Assembly (NCBI RefSeq): GCF_900086585.1
Contig: NZ_FLKM01000009.1
Location: 2,046,001-2,110,000, forward strand
Reading direction: 5' to 3'
Source: Emergencia timonensis
Lineage (GTDB): Bacteria > Bacillota > Clostridia > Peptostreptococcales > Anaerovoracaceae
DNA: 64,000 nt
The position numbers and the translations under genes are program-made. Below the pieces are notes generated by a model. It ran no database searches. It was not told the origin of the DNA and saw nothing but the letters and a program-made list of their open reading frames with translations. This document shows, one piece after another, positions 24,223 to 32,797 of this stretch; position 1 is the first letter of the stretch; each line of letters begins with the position of its first letter.

Positions 24223-27200
24223 TCAGTTGCGCTCGATCTCCACCATGTGGAAGCATTCGATGATATCACCTTCTTTGATATCGTTATAGGCTTCAATGCC
24301 AATACCGCATTCGTAGCCTGTGGCAACTTCTTTTGCATCGTCCTTGAATCTCTTCAATGAGGAAATCTTTCCTTCGTGAATGACGATGCCATCTCTTACC
24401 AGTCTGATTTCAGCGTTTCTGACAACCTTACCCTCCTGTACGTATGCACCGCCTACGATGCCGACGCCAGGTACTTTAAAGGTACTCCTGATTTCAACTT
24501 TTCCGAGAATCTCTTCCTTGAATTCTGGATCCAGCATACCCTTCATAGCGTTTTCCACGTCGTCGATGACGTCGTAGATGACGCGGTAAGTCCTGATCTG
24601 AATATTGTCTCGATCAGCCATGGTCTGTACTGCCGTGCTCGGTCTGACGTTAAATCCGATGATAATCGCGCCGGAGGTTCCTGCCAGCATAACATCGGAC
24701 TCTGTCACTGTACCGACACCAGTGTGAATGATATTTACTTTTACATTTTCGTTGTTTAGCTTTTCTAAAGACGCTACCAGTGCGCCGACGGAGCCTTGTA
24801 CGTCACCTTTAATAATCAGGTTCAGTTCTTTCACCTCGCCTGCCTGTATCTGGCTGAACAGCTGCTCTAATGTAGAGCTTGCATTTCTTGCCAAAACTTC
24901 TTCTCTCAGCTTTTCTTTTCTATGCTCAGCGATTTCTCTGGCCATCTTATCTTCTTTTACGGCGTTGAATTCGTCGCCTGCCTGTGGTACGTCAGTCAAA
25001 CCGAGAATTTCAACAGCTGTGGCTGGGCCTGCTTTTTTGATGGTCCGGCCCTTAAAGTCTGTCATCAGCCTGATTCTGCCTGAGCAAGTACCTGCTACGA
25101 TACTCTGTCCGCTGTGCAAGGTTCCATTTGTTACCAGTAATGAAGCAACCGGACCTTTTGATTTGTCCAGACGCGCTTCAATGACAGAACCCATTGCCAA
25201 TCTGTTCGGATTTGCTTTCAGCTCCATGACTTCTGCCTGCAGCAGAATCATCTCGAGAAGGTTGACAATGCCGTCCCCGCTCTTTGCAGATACCGGCACG
25301 CTGATTACATCACCGCCCCAATCTTCTACTAAAATTCCATGTTCTGTCAGATCCTGTTTTACCTTATCCGGATTTGCGCCCGGTTTATCCATTTTGTTGA
25401 TCGCTACGATGATCGGCACGCCGGCAGCCTTCGCATGACTGATGGATTCAATAGTCTGCGGCTTTACGCTGTCGTCAGCAGCAACGACAAGAACTGCCAT
25501 ATCCGTTACGTGTGCACCTCTCGCTCTCATGGCGGTAAATGCTTCATGTCCCGGTGTATCTAAGAATACGATCTTCTGTCCATTGATTTTGACTTCGGAG
25601 GCACCGATATGCTGTGTGATACCGCCAGACTCAGAAGCTGTCACATTGGTCTTTCTGATGGCGTCAAGCAAGGAGGTCTTACCGTGGTCAACGTGACCCA
25701 TGACGGTGATGATCGGAGGTCTTGACTTCAGATCTCCTTCTTCGTCTTCAAACAGCTCCAGGCCCTCTTCTTCTTGTTTCTCTTCAACTTTGCCAACAAC
25801 TACGCTGAGGCCCAGATCTTCTGCAAGAACCATAACTGTATCCTCATCGACGTTCTGATTGATGTTGGCCATAATGCCAAGTTTCATCAAAGTCATGATG
25901 ACTTTTGAGGTGGATACCTCTGTCTGTTCACAGAAGCCGGCAACGGTTATTGGCACATTCAGTACGATGGTGCCTTCCGGTAATGCTTCTTCCTCAATGG
26001 TCGGTTCCACTACAACCGGTTTTTGTTTTACATGTTTCTTTCTAGCCTGTTTTTCCAAAGATCTTCTTTCCAACTTTGCAAATTTATTTCTCTCTTTATC
26101 CGGCTTTTTCTTGCTGTCATCTCTTTTTGCAATAGATGGCTTCACTTCCATCTTTTCGCCCTGTGGTCTATCCTTGCGCTGACTGCCCGGACGATTGTTA
26201 TTGCGGTCGCCGCTTCCGCTTGGACGGTTGTTATTATAACCTCCGCCTGAACGGTTATTGTTATTGCGGTCATTGCTGCCGCCGCGGTTGTTATTATTGC
26301 GGTCGCCGTAGCTGCCGCGGTTATTGCTGCTGCGATCGCCGCTTCCTCCGCCTGGACGATTATTGCGGTCGCCGCTTCCACTTGGACGGTTGTTATTGTA
26401 GCCTCCGCCTGAACGGTTGTTGTTATTGCGATCGCCGCTTCCTCCGCCCGGACGGTTATTGCGATCGCCGTTTCCGCTTGGACGGTTGTTATTGTAGCCT
26501 CCGCCTGAGCGGTTGTTGTTATTGCGATCGCCGCTTCCTCCGCGATTATTATTGTTCCGGTCGCCGTAGCTGCCGCGGTTATTGCTGCTGCGGTCTCCGC
26601 TTCCCCCGCGATTGTTGCTGCTGCGGTCGCCGTAGCTGCCGCGGTTATTGTTGTTGCGGTCGCCATGGCTGCGGTTGTCATTATGATCTGATCTATGCTC
26701 AGAATTTCTTGATGATCCCTCATGGGTTTTAGAATCGTTTGCGCTCTTATCTCCTGCCGATTTCTCTGCCGTTCTCGGAGCTGGTTTTGCAATCTCTTTT
26801 TCCGGCTGTTTTTCAACTGGCGCTGCAGCCTCTGCCTTTACGGAAGGGGCCTCTGTCTCTTCTGACTTTTTACTTCTGTTTTCCAGTTCCTCTTTGTTTA
26901 CCACAGGTTTACCTACTGGCGGTTTATGCTTATTAGCGAGATATTCTGTATCCACAACCGGTTTGCCCATCGGCGGTTTTGGTCTGTTGGGCAGACCTGG
27001 TCTTACGGCAGCTTTCACCGTAACCCTCGGTTCCTCCTGTTCTGGATGATCTTTTTTCTTCGCTTCTGCTTTGACAATCTTTGTCTCTGTCTTTGCACCT
27101 TTAATTTTTACTATATCTGCATCAGATAGTACGCTCATATGACTTGATACACTGATCCCAAGCTGTCCTGCCTTCTCCTGCAGCTCCTTGCTCGACACAT

Positions 27201-27237
27201 TTAATTCTTTTGCTAGTTCATGTACTTTTTTCGTCAT
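24223..27237 (-). CDS. infB: translation initiation factor IF-2
   Basis: 1004 residues. IF-2 N-terminal modules (VHELAKELNVSSKELQEKAGQLG at 5-27 and a second near 424-480) surround a long low-complexity linker. The GTPase follows with G1 GHVDHGKT (about 514-521), DTPGHEAF and NKMD, then domains II-IV. IF-2 places fMet-tRNA on the 30S subunit and promotes subunit joining. The linker at about 192-352 is built of Gly/Asp/Arg/Asn/Ser repeats such as GDRNNNNRG and GGGYNNNRPSG, which makes the protein larger than usual. The start overlaps the ylxQ stop by one base (TAATG). Confidence 0.97.
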   Translation of the reverse strand: MTKKVHELAKELNVSSKELQEKAGQLGISVSSHMSVLSDADIVKIKGAKTETKIVKAEAKKKDHPEQEEPRVTVKAAVRPGLPNRPKPPMGKPVVDTEYLANKHKPPVGKPVVNKEELENRSKKSEETEAPSVKAEAAAPVEKQPEKEIAKPAPRTAEKSAGDKSANDSKTHEGSSRNSEHRSDHNDNRSHGDRNNNNRGSYGDRSSNNRGGSGDRSSNNRGSYGDRNNNNRGGSGDRNNNNRSGGGYNNNRPSGNGDRNNRPGGGSGDRNNNNRSGGGYNNNRPSGSGDRNNRPGGGSGDRSSNNRGSYGDRNNNNRGGSNDRNNNNRSGGGYNNNRPSGSGDRNNNRPGSQRKDRPQGEKMEVKPSIAKRDDSKKKPDKERNKFAKLERRSLEKQARKKHVKQKPVVVEPTIEEEALPEGTIVLNVPITVAGFCEQTEVSTSKVIMTLMKLGIMANINQNVDEDTVMVLAEDLGLSVVVGKVEEKQEEEGLELFEDEEGDLKSRPPIITVMGHVDHGKTSLLDAIRKTNVTASESGGITQHIGASEVKINGQKIVFLDTPGHEAFTAMRARGAHVTDMAVLVVAADDSVKPQTIESISHAKAAGVPIIVAINKMDKPGANPDKVKQDLTEHGILVEDWGGDVISVPVSAKSGDGIVNLLEMILLQAEVMELKANPNRLAMGSVIEARLDKSKGPVASLLVTNGTLHSGQSIVAGTCSGRIRLMTDFKGRTIKKAGPATAVEILGLTDVPQAGDEFNAVKEDKMAREIAEHRKEKLREEVLARNASSTLEQLFSQIQAGEVKELNLIIKGDVQGSVGALVASLEKLNNENVKVNIIHTGVGTVTESDVMLAGTSGAIIIGFNVRPSTAVQTMADRDNIQIRTYRVIYDVIDDVENAMKGMLDPEFKEEILGKVEIRSTFKVPGVGIVGGAYVQEGKVVRNAEIRLVRDGIVIHEGKISSLKRFKDDAKEVATGYECGIGIEAYNDIKEGDIIECFHMVEIERN
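26182..26664 (-). repeat. tandem low-complexity repeat within infB
   Basis: About 480 bases of imperfect 24-30 base units encoding GDRNNNNRGGS, GDRSSNNRGSY and SGGGYNNNRPS blocks (IF-2 residues about 192-352). Near-identical units at DNA level make this a likely site of repeat-number change between strains. Confidence 0.85.
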
Positions 27238-27563
27238 TAGAACCCCTCCTTTTCTGATTGAATGCGGTCAATCTCCTTACAAATGATTTCCGCGAAATGC
27301 TGATCGGTAATTCCAAAAATACCTTTTCCTGTCTTTCCCGTAATCTGAGAAAGTTCATCACTGCTCCCGAAAATCCTATATTCCACGTTACTTTTGTTGC
27401 ATTGCTGCAACATCTTTTTTACTGTATTTTCAGCCAAATCTTTGGTAAGAATCAGAAGTTTTACCTTCCTTTTTTCCATCATCATGATGCACGTGTTATA
27501 ACCTGTGACCAGGTTCCTCGTTCGAGCTGCAAAGCCGAGATAGCTGAATACCTTATCCCTCAT
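27237..27563 (-). CDS. L7Ae-family RNA-binding protein YlxQ
   Basis: 108 residues of the ribosomal L7Ae/L30e/YlxQ family, small K-turn-type RNA-binding proteins (YLGFAARTRNLVTGYNTC, LLILTKDLAENTVKK). The precise cellular role of YlxQ is not settled. The start at 27563 (MRDKVF) is 7 bases after GAGGAG and overlaps rnpM by 11 bases; an upstream in-frame ATG lies deep in rnpM. It is followed by infB, the usual order. Confidence 0.9.
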   Translation of the reverse strand: MRDKVFSYLGFAARTRNLVTGYNTCIMMMEKRKVKLLILTKDLAENTVKKMLQQCNKSNVEYRIFGSSDELSQITGKTGKGIFGITDQHFAEIICKEIDRIQSEKEGF

Positions 27564-27819
27564 GTACAAGCTCCTCAAAGGTTTTTTCAATCTCACTCTG
27601 CGGAATGTCCGCCTCAAAATTTCTCTGAATCACTTTTCGTTTCTTCGCTTTTTCGAAGCACTCCTCGTCGTTGCACAGGTACATGCCTCTGCCTTTCGCT
27701 CTGCCGGTCAGGTCTACTGTCAATCTGCCTTCGTAACATGCGATTCTGATCAATTCTGATTTTGGTTTAGATTCCATGCAAGCCGCGCATCTTCTCATAG
27801 GAATGTTATTCTTCTTCAA
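27553..27819 (-). CDS. rnpM: RNase P modulator RnpM (YlxR)
   Basis: 88 residues of the YlxR family (MRRCAACMESKPKSELIRIA, GRGMYLCNDEECFEKA). Characterised Firmicute members bind the RNase P RNA and modulate its activity. It overlaps nusA by 14 bases and ylxQ by 11, so this is a tightly coupled operon segment. Confidence 0.9.
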   Translation of the reverse strand: MKKNNIPMRRCAACMESKPKSELIRIACYEGRLTVDLTGRAKGRGMYLCNDEECFEKAKKRKVIQRNFEADIPQSEIEKTFEELVHEG

Positions 27820-28882
27820 TTTCTATGACCTCTTCTCCTTCATCATCACCAAAGTATTGTGTGTGGCTTTTAATATCTATCTTCCATCCGCTTACTTTTG
27901 CAGCCAGTCTTACGTTCTGTCCTTCCTTGCCAATGGCTAGTGACAGCTGATAATCGGGAACGATGACGGTCGCGGTATTTTCCTCATCTTCTACGATTAC
28001 CTTCTCGACTTTTGCCGGGCTCAGCACATTGCTGATCAGCTCTTCTGGATCTTCACTCCAGAAGATGATGTCAATCTTCTCACCGTTGAGCTCGTCGACG
28101 ATAGCCTGGACTCTGCTGCCTCTTGTACCGACACATGCGCCCACCGGATCGACGTTTTCATCCTCTGTATAAACAGCGATTTTCGTCCTTGATCCCGCTT
28201 CTCGAGCGATGCCTCTGATTTCAACGATTCCGTCCTGTATTTCAGGAACCTCCAGTTCAAAGAGCCGCTTTACCAATCCAGGGTGAGATCTTGAAAGGAA
28301 TACCTGCGGACCCTTTGTCGTCTTTTTAACGTCCATGATATAGACTTTCAATCTTTCGTTGACTTCAAAGCGTTCTCCCGGAACCTGTTCATTGGCGGAA
28401 AGGATACCCTCTGCTTTTCCCATGTTTACAAAAAGGGTATCGCCGCTTTTCCTCTGTACGATGCCGGTGACAATCTCGCCCTGCTTTGTGATAAAGTCAT
28501 CGAAAATCATACCTCTTTCGGCTTCTCTGATTCTCTGTACGACTACTTGTTTCGCAGTCTGTGCTGCGATTCTTCCGAAGTCTCTAGGTGTAACCTGGAA
28601 TTCGATTGCATCGCCAATTTCGTATCTGGGATCAATCTCCTGCGCTTCTTCAAGAGACATTTCGATCATATCGTCATAGACTTCTTCCACGATATCTTTT
28701 TTCATCAGAACGGCAATGTCGCCAGTCTCATTGTCGATATCAACTCTCACGTTCTGCGACGTGCCGTAGTTTTTCTTGTACGCTGACACCAAAGCTGACT
28801 CAATCGCCTCAATCAAAATGTCTTTTGATATGTGCTTCTCTTTTTCCAGTTCATCTATAGCTTCGATAAATTCTCTGTTCAT
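27806..28882 (-). CDS. nusA: transcription termination/antitermination factor NusA
   Basis: 358 residues: N-terminal RNA polymerase-binding domain, S1 domain (GDTLFVNMGKAEGILSANE) and two KH domains (GACVGTRGSRVQAIVDEL and YQLSLAIGKEGQNVRLAA), without the extra C-terminal repeats of enteric NusA. It enhances pausing and intrinsic termination. The start at 28882 (MNREFIEAIDEL) has AGGAGGGCAAAGGACAA in front and gives the conserved N-terminus; a longer frame to 28930 does not. Confidence 0.97.
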   Translation of the reverse strand: MNREFIEAIDELEKEKHISKDILIEAIESALVSAYKKNYGTSQNVRVDIDNETGDIAVLMKKDIVEEVYDDMIEMSLEEAQEIDPRYEIGDAIEFQVTPRDFGRIAAQTAKQVVVQRIREAERGMIFDDFITKQGEIVTGIVQRKSGDTLFVNMGKAEGILSANEQVPGERFEVNERLKVYIMDVKKTTKGPQVFLSRSHPGLVKRLFELEVPEIQDGIVEIRGIAREAGSRTKIAVYTEDENVDPVGACVGTRGSRVQAIVDELNGEKIDIIFWSEDPEELISNVLSPAKVEKVIVEDEENTATVIVPDYQLSLAIGKEGQNVRLAAKVSGWKIDIKSHTQYFGDDEGEEVIEIEEE

Positions 28883-28898
28883 TTGTCCTTTGCCCTCC

Positions 28899-29375
28899 TT
28901 AGAAAACCACTGCCAGGTTGGTTTTCGCAACCTGATCCAGCGGGAACATCAATTCTTTATCATCTTCATCTTTTATTACAACGTTTCCATCCACCAATCC
29001 GACCAAAACTCCTTCGTAGAGCTTCTTGCCATCTACGCCTTTGTACAGCTTTACTTCTACCAGCTTACCAGTAAATTTTTCGAAGTGTTTGGGCGTCAGC
29101 AGTTCCCGATCCATACCTGGTGAGGAAACTTCTAAATAGTAATTCTGTTCAATGGGGTCCAGCTCATCCAGCTTTTCGCTGAGTAACCTGCTGACTTTCT
29201 CACAGTCATCTGTATCCACGTAATCGTCTTCTGCCCCTTGCTTATCGATATACACTCTGAGAAACCAATCTCTTCCTTCTTTTAAGAACTCTACATTATA
29301 AAGTTCCAGTCCGTTGTCCGTCATAAAATCGAATGCAATCTCTTCTATGATTTCTTTTATCTTCTTTTTTGCCAT
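28899..29375 (-). CDS. rimP: ribosome maturation factor RimP
   Basis: 158 residues, RimP N- and C-terminal domains (LELYNVEFLKEGRDWFLRVYIDK, DCEKVSRLLSEKLDE, YYLEVSSPGMDREL). It is needed for 30S assembly. First gene of the long rimP-nusA-rnpM-ylxQ-infB-EFR1-rbfA-nrnA-truB-ribF operon. Confidence 0.96.
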   Translation of the reverse strand: MAKKKIKEIIEEIAFDFMTDNGLELYNVEFLKEGRDWFLRVYIDKQGAEDDYVDTDDCEKVSRLLSEKLDELDPIEQNYYLEVSSPGMDRELLTPKHFEKFTGKLVEVKLYKGVDGKKLYEGVLVGLVDGNVVIKDEDDKELMFPLDQVAKTNLAVVF

Positions 29376-29463
29376 CTATAAACCTTTCCTGCCTGTATAA
29401 CCTTGCCTCATCAAAGACTTATGCAGTCTTACTTTCAGAGGTAAATTAGCCCTAACAAAACTG

Positions 29464-29488
29464 AAAGAGTGGGTTTTGCCCACTCTTT
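29464..29488 (-). promoter_or_regulatory. perfect hairpin in the rimP operon leader
   Basis: A 10-bp perfect stem AAAGAGTGGG / CCCACTCTTT with a 5-base loop, about 90 bases upstream of rimP in the transcribed leader. On the minus strand it is followed by CAGTTTTG rather than a clean T run, so it is more likely a control or stability element than a simple terminator. Confidence 0.6.
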
Positions 29489-29519
29489 GCTTGCTTCAGT
29501 CTAAAATTCGTATACATAT

Positions 29520-29548
29520 ATAATAGCACAACTCAGCTGACGTGTCAA
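29520..29548 (-). promoter_or_regulatory. promoter of the rimP-ribF operon
   Basis: TTGACA, 17 bases, TATTAT on the minus strand, a near-consensus housekeeping promoter about 150 bases before rimP. Confidence 0.85.
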
Positions 29549-29630
29549 ATGTAAGTTTTCTATGCGATGCGTTCCAAATCGGCTAAAGCTGGGGATCTCC
29601 GGCATGATTTGCATTTCGCCGGACAGAATA

Positions 29631-30824
29631 TCATGGCGTAACAATCATAGGAGCGACTGAAACGTCTCTATAGACCTCTTTGCCTCTGACATAAACGAGA
29701 CCAGGCTTCGCCTGTATATCCAGCGGATGCCGGTCCCAAATCACCACATCGCCGTCAAGACCCGTCTGCAGTCTTCCCTTTCTATCAGCAATCCCCAATA
29801 TATCTGCTGGATTGCAGGTAATGCAGCGAATTGCATCGGCTTCTGAAAGTCCGTTTCTCAGATACATAGCGGCTAACCAGTTTAGTGACTCCTGAGGCGT
29901 TACGTTGTGATCCGTCGTAATGGCAACTTTTACACCTGCCTTGACCAAAACCGCTGCCGTATCAAAAGACTTATTGCGCAGCTCATATTTGGATTTGGAA
30001 CCAAAGGTCGGACCCACAATGGCAGGATATCCTGATTTTTTTATATGATCCGCAATCAGATGACCGTCGGTACAGTGATCCAGTGTTGCGTTTACGCCAA
30101 ATTCTTTGCAGATTCTGATGACCGTGCAGATGTCGTCGGAGCGGTGACAATGGGCCTTAATGGGCATCCGCCCTTCAATGACGTCCATCATCGCTTCCAT
30201 TCCCAGATTTTTTTTAAAGTGGTCGCCTTTTCTTGCCGCTGCTTCTTTTTCCGCCTTATAGTCAACTGCGTCTTGCAGACATTGGCGGAGTAAAAAAGCG
30301 ACAGACGCCCTGGTATTCGGCTGTTTGCCTTTGCGTCCAAAGTCTCTGGGATTTTCCCCAAGGGCGCATTTCATCCCTGCGTCGGCGACCAAAACCATAT
30401 CGTCAGCGACTAAAGCGCCGTTATTTTCCACGATCACCGCGGTTCCAGCTACGACGCCGCCGCTGCCGAAACCGGTGCACATCGTCGTAACACCGCCAGT
30501 CAAACTTTCCAAAAACGCACTGTCGCCGGGATAAAAGGCATCGATGGCACGCATTTCCGGCGTTACCGGTTCGTTTTCACAGATGTCATCCCCTTCCCAC
30601 TGGATACCCTCTTCATACATTCCGATATGAGAATGCGCTTCAATGAGCCCTGGTGTTATAAAACAACCTTTTGCATCTAAGACTTCTCCGCCCTGCAGAT
30701 TTTTTCCGATTTCGACGATTTTCTCAGATTCTATTCTGATGTCCAGGGCTTCAAAGGTCCCTCGCTGTTCTATAAATATTTGGCCATTCTTTATAATCAT
30801 CTCTTTATTCATTCCTTTTTTCAT
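29631..30824 (-). CDS. metal-dependent amidohydrolase
   Basis: 397 residues, amidohydrolase superfamily (TIM barrel) with N- and C-terminal beta-sandwich parts. Metal and catalytic motifs are GLIEAHSHIG (H-x-H on strand 1), KAHCHR, TLDHCTDGH and ITTDHN (the strand-8 Asp). It resembles imidazolonepropionase-related and predicted cytosolic amidohydrolases that cut cyclic amides or N-acyl groups. Its start overlaps the last base pairs of the upstream ABC ATPase gene (ATGA), so it belongs to the peptide-import operon and probably acts on what the importer brings in. The substrate is not known. A start four or eight codons later is possible. Confidence 0.88.
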   Translation of the reverse strand: MKKGMNKEMIIKNGQIFIEQRGTFEALDIRIESEKIVEIGKNLQGGEVLDAKGCFITPGLIEAHSHIGMYEEGIQWEGDDICENEPVTPEMRAIDAFYPGDSAFLESLTGGVTTMCTGFGSGGVVAGTAVIVENNGALVADDMVLVADAGMKCALGENPRDFGRKGKQPNTRASVAFLLRQCLQDAVDYKAEKEAAARKGDHFKKNLGMEAMMDVIEGRMPIKAHCHRSDDICTVIRICKEFGVNATLDHCTDGHLIADHIKKSGYPAIVGPTFGSKSKYELRNKSFDTAAVLVKAGVKVAITTDHNVTPQESLNWLAAMYLRNGLSEADAIRCITCNPADILGIADRKGRLQTGLDGDVVIWDRHPLDIQAKPGLVYVRGKEVYRDVSVAPMIVTP

Positions 30825-31780
30825 TCATTCTCATACATGACGCAGGCAACCTGGTGTTCAGGCCCTATATCTGTTAGCCTTAAGTCCTTCTGTGTGCATT
30901 TTTCACCGGCATGGGGACAACGCGCTGCAAACCGGCAGCCTGGTTTCGGATCGATAGGACTTGTGATTTCTCCTTTGATCAATTCGCGCTTTTTGTTTCG
31001 ATAAGCAAGATCCGGAATCGGAATCGCACTGAGCAGCGCCTTTGTATAAGGATGTTTCGGATCGTCAAAGAGTTGATGGGACGGTGCATATTCGACTACC
31101 TGACCCAGATACATGACCGCTATATGGGTAGAAATGTGCCTTACTACGGAAAGATCATGGGTGATGAACATATAAGTGAGTCCCATGGAATCCTGCAAGT
31201 CCATCATCAGGTTCAACACTTGTGCCTGAATCGACACATCTAAGGCGGATACCGGCTCATCGCAGACGATAAAGCTGGGATTCAGCGCCAAGGCTCTGGC
31301 TACGCCGATACGCTGACGGCGGCCGCCGTCCAGTTCATGAGGATAACTGTTTGCAAGTCTTCTGGCAAGACCAACAGTATCCATCAGCTCCAGAATTTTC
31401 CGGTCCTTTTCTTCTTTATTTTTATAGATATGATTTACCTTTAGCGGTTCTTCAATAATCTGGCTGACAGATAGCCTGGGATTTAAGCTGGCATAAGGGT
31501 CCTGAAAGATAATCTGCATTTCGGAGCGCATTCTCTTCATCTCTGAGGTTCCCAGTTTTTGAACGTCTTTGCCGTCGAAGAAAACACTTCCTCCTGTAGC
31601 AGGAAGAAGCCGTAAAATGGTCCTTCCCAACGTGCTTTTTCCGCAGCCAGATTCTCCTACAACGCCCAAGGTCTGGCCTTTCTCAATGCTGAGATTTACA
31701 TTATCCACTGCGTGGAGCATTCCTGTACCTGTTTTAAAGTACTTCTTCAAATCCTTTGTCTGAATCAGTGGTGTTCCCAT
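30821..31780 (-). CDS. oligopeptide/dipeptide ABC transporter ATPase (OppF/DppF type)
   Basis: 319 residues. Walker A GESGCGKSTLG, Walker B IVCDEPVSALD, and the signature, which reads LDGGRRQRIGVARAL. The normal family form is LSGGQRQRIGIARAL, so the serine of LSGG is Asp and the Gln is Arg here. The C-terminal oligopeptide-type extension has cysteines (CRFAARCPHAGEKC) typical of an Fe-S or disulfide motif in this subfamily. It lies 2 bases after the OppD-type gene. Confidence 0.93.
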   Translation of the reverse strand: MGTPLIQTKDLKKYFKTGTGMLHAVDNVNLSIEKGQTLGVVGESGCGKSTLGRTILRLLPATGGSVFFDGKDVQKLGTSEMKRMRSEMQIIFQDPYASLNPRLSVSQIIEEPLKVNHIYKNKEEKDRKILELMDTVGLARRLANSYPHELDGGRRQRIGVARALALNPSFIVCDEPVSALDVSIQAQVLNLMMDLQDSMGLTYMFITHDLSVVRHISTHIAVMYLGQVVEYAPSHQLFDDPKHPYTKALLSAIPIPDLAYRNKKRELIKGEITSPIDPKPGCRFAARCPHAGEKCTQKDLRLTDIGPEHQVACVMYENE

Positions 31781-31782
31781 AA

Positions 31783-32784
31783 TTATAGCTCACCTGCCTT
31801 TGTTTTGTCGTAGAGATGACATCTGATCGAGTGGGTTCCCTCTGTAAATACCGATGGTAATTCTGTCTTACACTGTGCTGTGCAGTGGGTGCATCTAGGA
31901 TGAAATTTGCATCCGGCAGGCAGATCCATCGGGTCGGGCATCAGACCGTCAACCGGCTTCAGGCGCTTGGAATTCCCCTGCAAACTCGGCAAGGAGCCAA
32001 ACAGCCCCTTTGTATAAGGATGATGAGGCTTGTCAAAATCAAAGATATCAAAGACAGAACCTATTTCAATGATTTCACCAGCGTACATGATCGCCACGCT
32101 GTCACACATCTGGCATACGATTCCCAGGTCGTGGGTGATCATAATCATAGACGTGTTTAACTCTTCTTTCAGTTTTCCCATCATATCTAACACCTGATTT
32201 TGAACAGTGACGTCCAGGGCAGTCGTCGGTTCATCAGCCAGAAGAAGCATCGGATCACATACCAGCGCCATGGCGATCACGACACGCTGCTTCATGCCGC
32301 CAGAGAACTGATGAGGATATTCATATTTTCTGGAGGCCGGAATCCCTACTAACTGCAACACACTGTCCACTCTGTCCTCTACTTCATCTGCCGAAAGATC
32401 CAGGTGGTGCGTTTCGATAGCTTCTGCAATCTGATCCCCTACTGTCAATACTGGATTTAGTGATGTCATCGGATCTTGGAAAATCATACTGATATGACTT
32501 CCCCGAATATCCCTCATCTCATCTTCCGAATATGCAGTTAGATTTTTTCCTTCGAACTCAATTTTTCCTCTGCTGATGTTGCCCACCTTCTTGGGCAAAA
32601 GCTTTAGAATTGCTAAGGCAGTCGTCGTCTTACCAGCGCCTGTTTCTCCTACCAGTCCAAAGGTTTCTCCTTTTCTGATCTGAAAGGATATCCCGTTCAC
32701 CGCATAAGAAGTCCCTTCACTGGTATCATACTGTACGTATAAATCCTCAACTTGCAGGAGAATATCTTTTTTGTTGTCTTCCAT
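31783..32784 (-). CDS. oligopeptide/dipeptide ABC transporter ATPase (OppD/DppD type)
   Basis: 333 residues. Walker A GETGAGKTTTAL, signature FSGGMKQRVVIAMAL, Walker B LLADEPTTALD, and the C-terminal cysteine cluster CKFHPRCTHCTAQC of the Opp family. It partners with the OppF-type ATPase to power the permease. AAGGAGGACATACAT precedes the start. The signature is canonical here, unlike in the partner ATPase. Confidence 0.95.
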   Translation of the reverse strand: MEDNKKDILLQVEDLYVQYDTSEGTSYAVNGISFQIRKGETFGLVGETGAGKTTTALAILKLLPKKVGNISRGKIEFEGKNLTAYSEDEMRDIRGSHISMIFQDPMTSLNPVLTVGDQIAEAIETHHLDLSADEVEDRVDSVLQLVGIPASRKYEYPHQFSGGMKQRVVIAMALVCDPMLLLADEPTTALDVTVQNQVLDMMGKLKEELNTSMIMITHDLGIVCQMCDSVAIMYAGEIIEIGSVFDIFDFDKPHHPYTKGLFGSLPSLQGNSKRLKPVDGLMPDPMDLPAGCKFHPRCTHCTAQCKTELPSVFTEGTHSIRCHLYDKTKAGEL

Positions 32785-32797
32785 ATGTATGTCCTCC

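Noticed and set aside
23415..24263. 282-aa plus-strand ORF opposite the ferredoxin gene
   Set aside because: Antisense to a clear Fe-S protein; cysteine motifs are on the minus strand only.
26182..26664. CRISPR-like regular repeats
   Set aside because: The repeats are in-frame codons of IF-2 without unique spacers, and no cas gene is near.
26136..26732. Long plus-strand ORF (Cys/Arg-rich) opposite the infB repeats
   Set aside because: It is the reverse reading of the repeated GDRNNNNRG codons, with no ribosome site; the repeats produce open frames on all strands.
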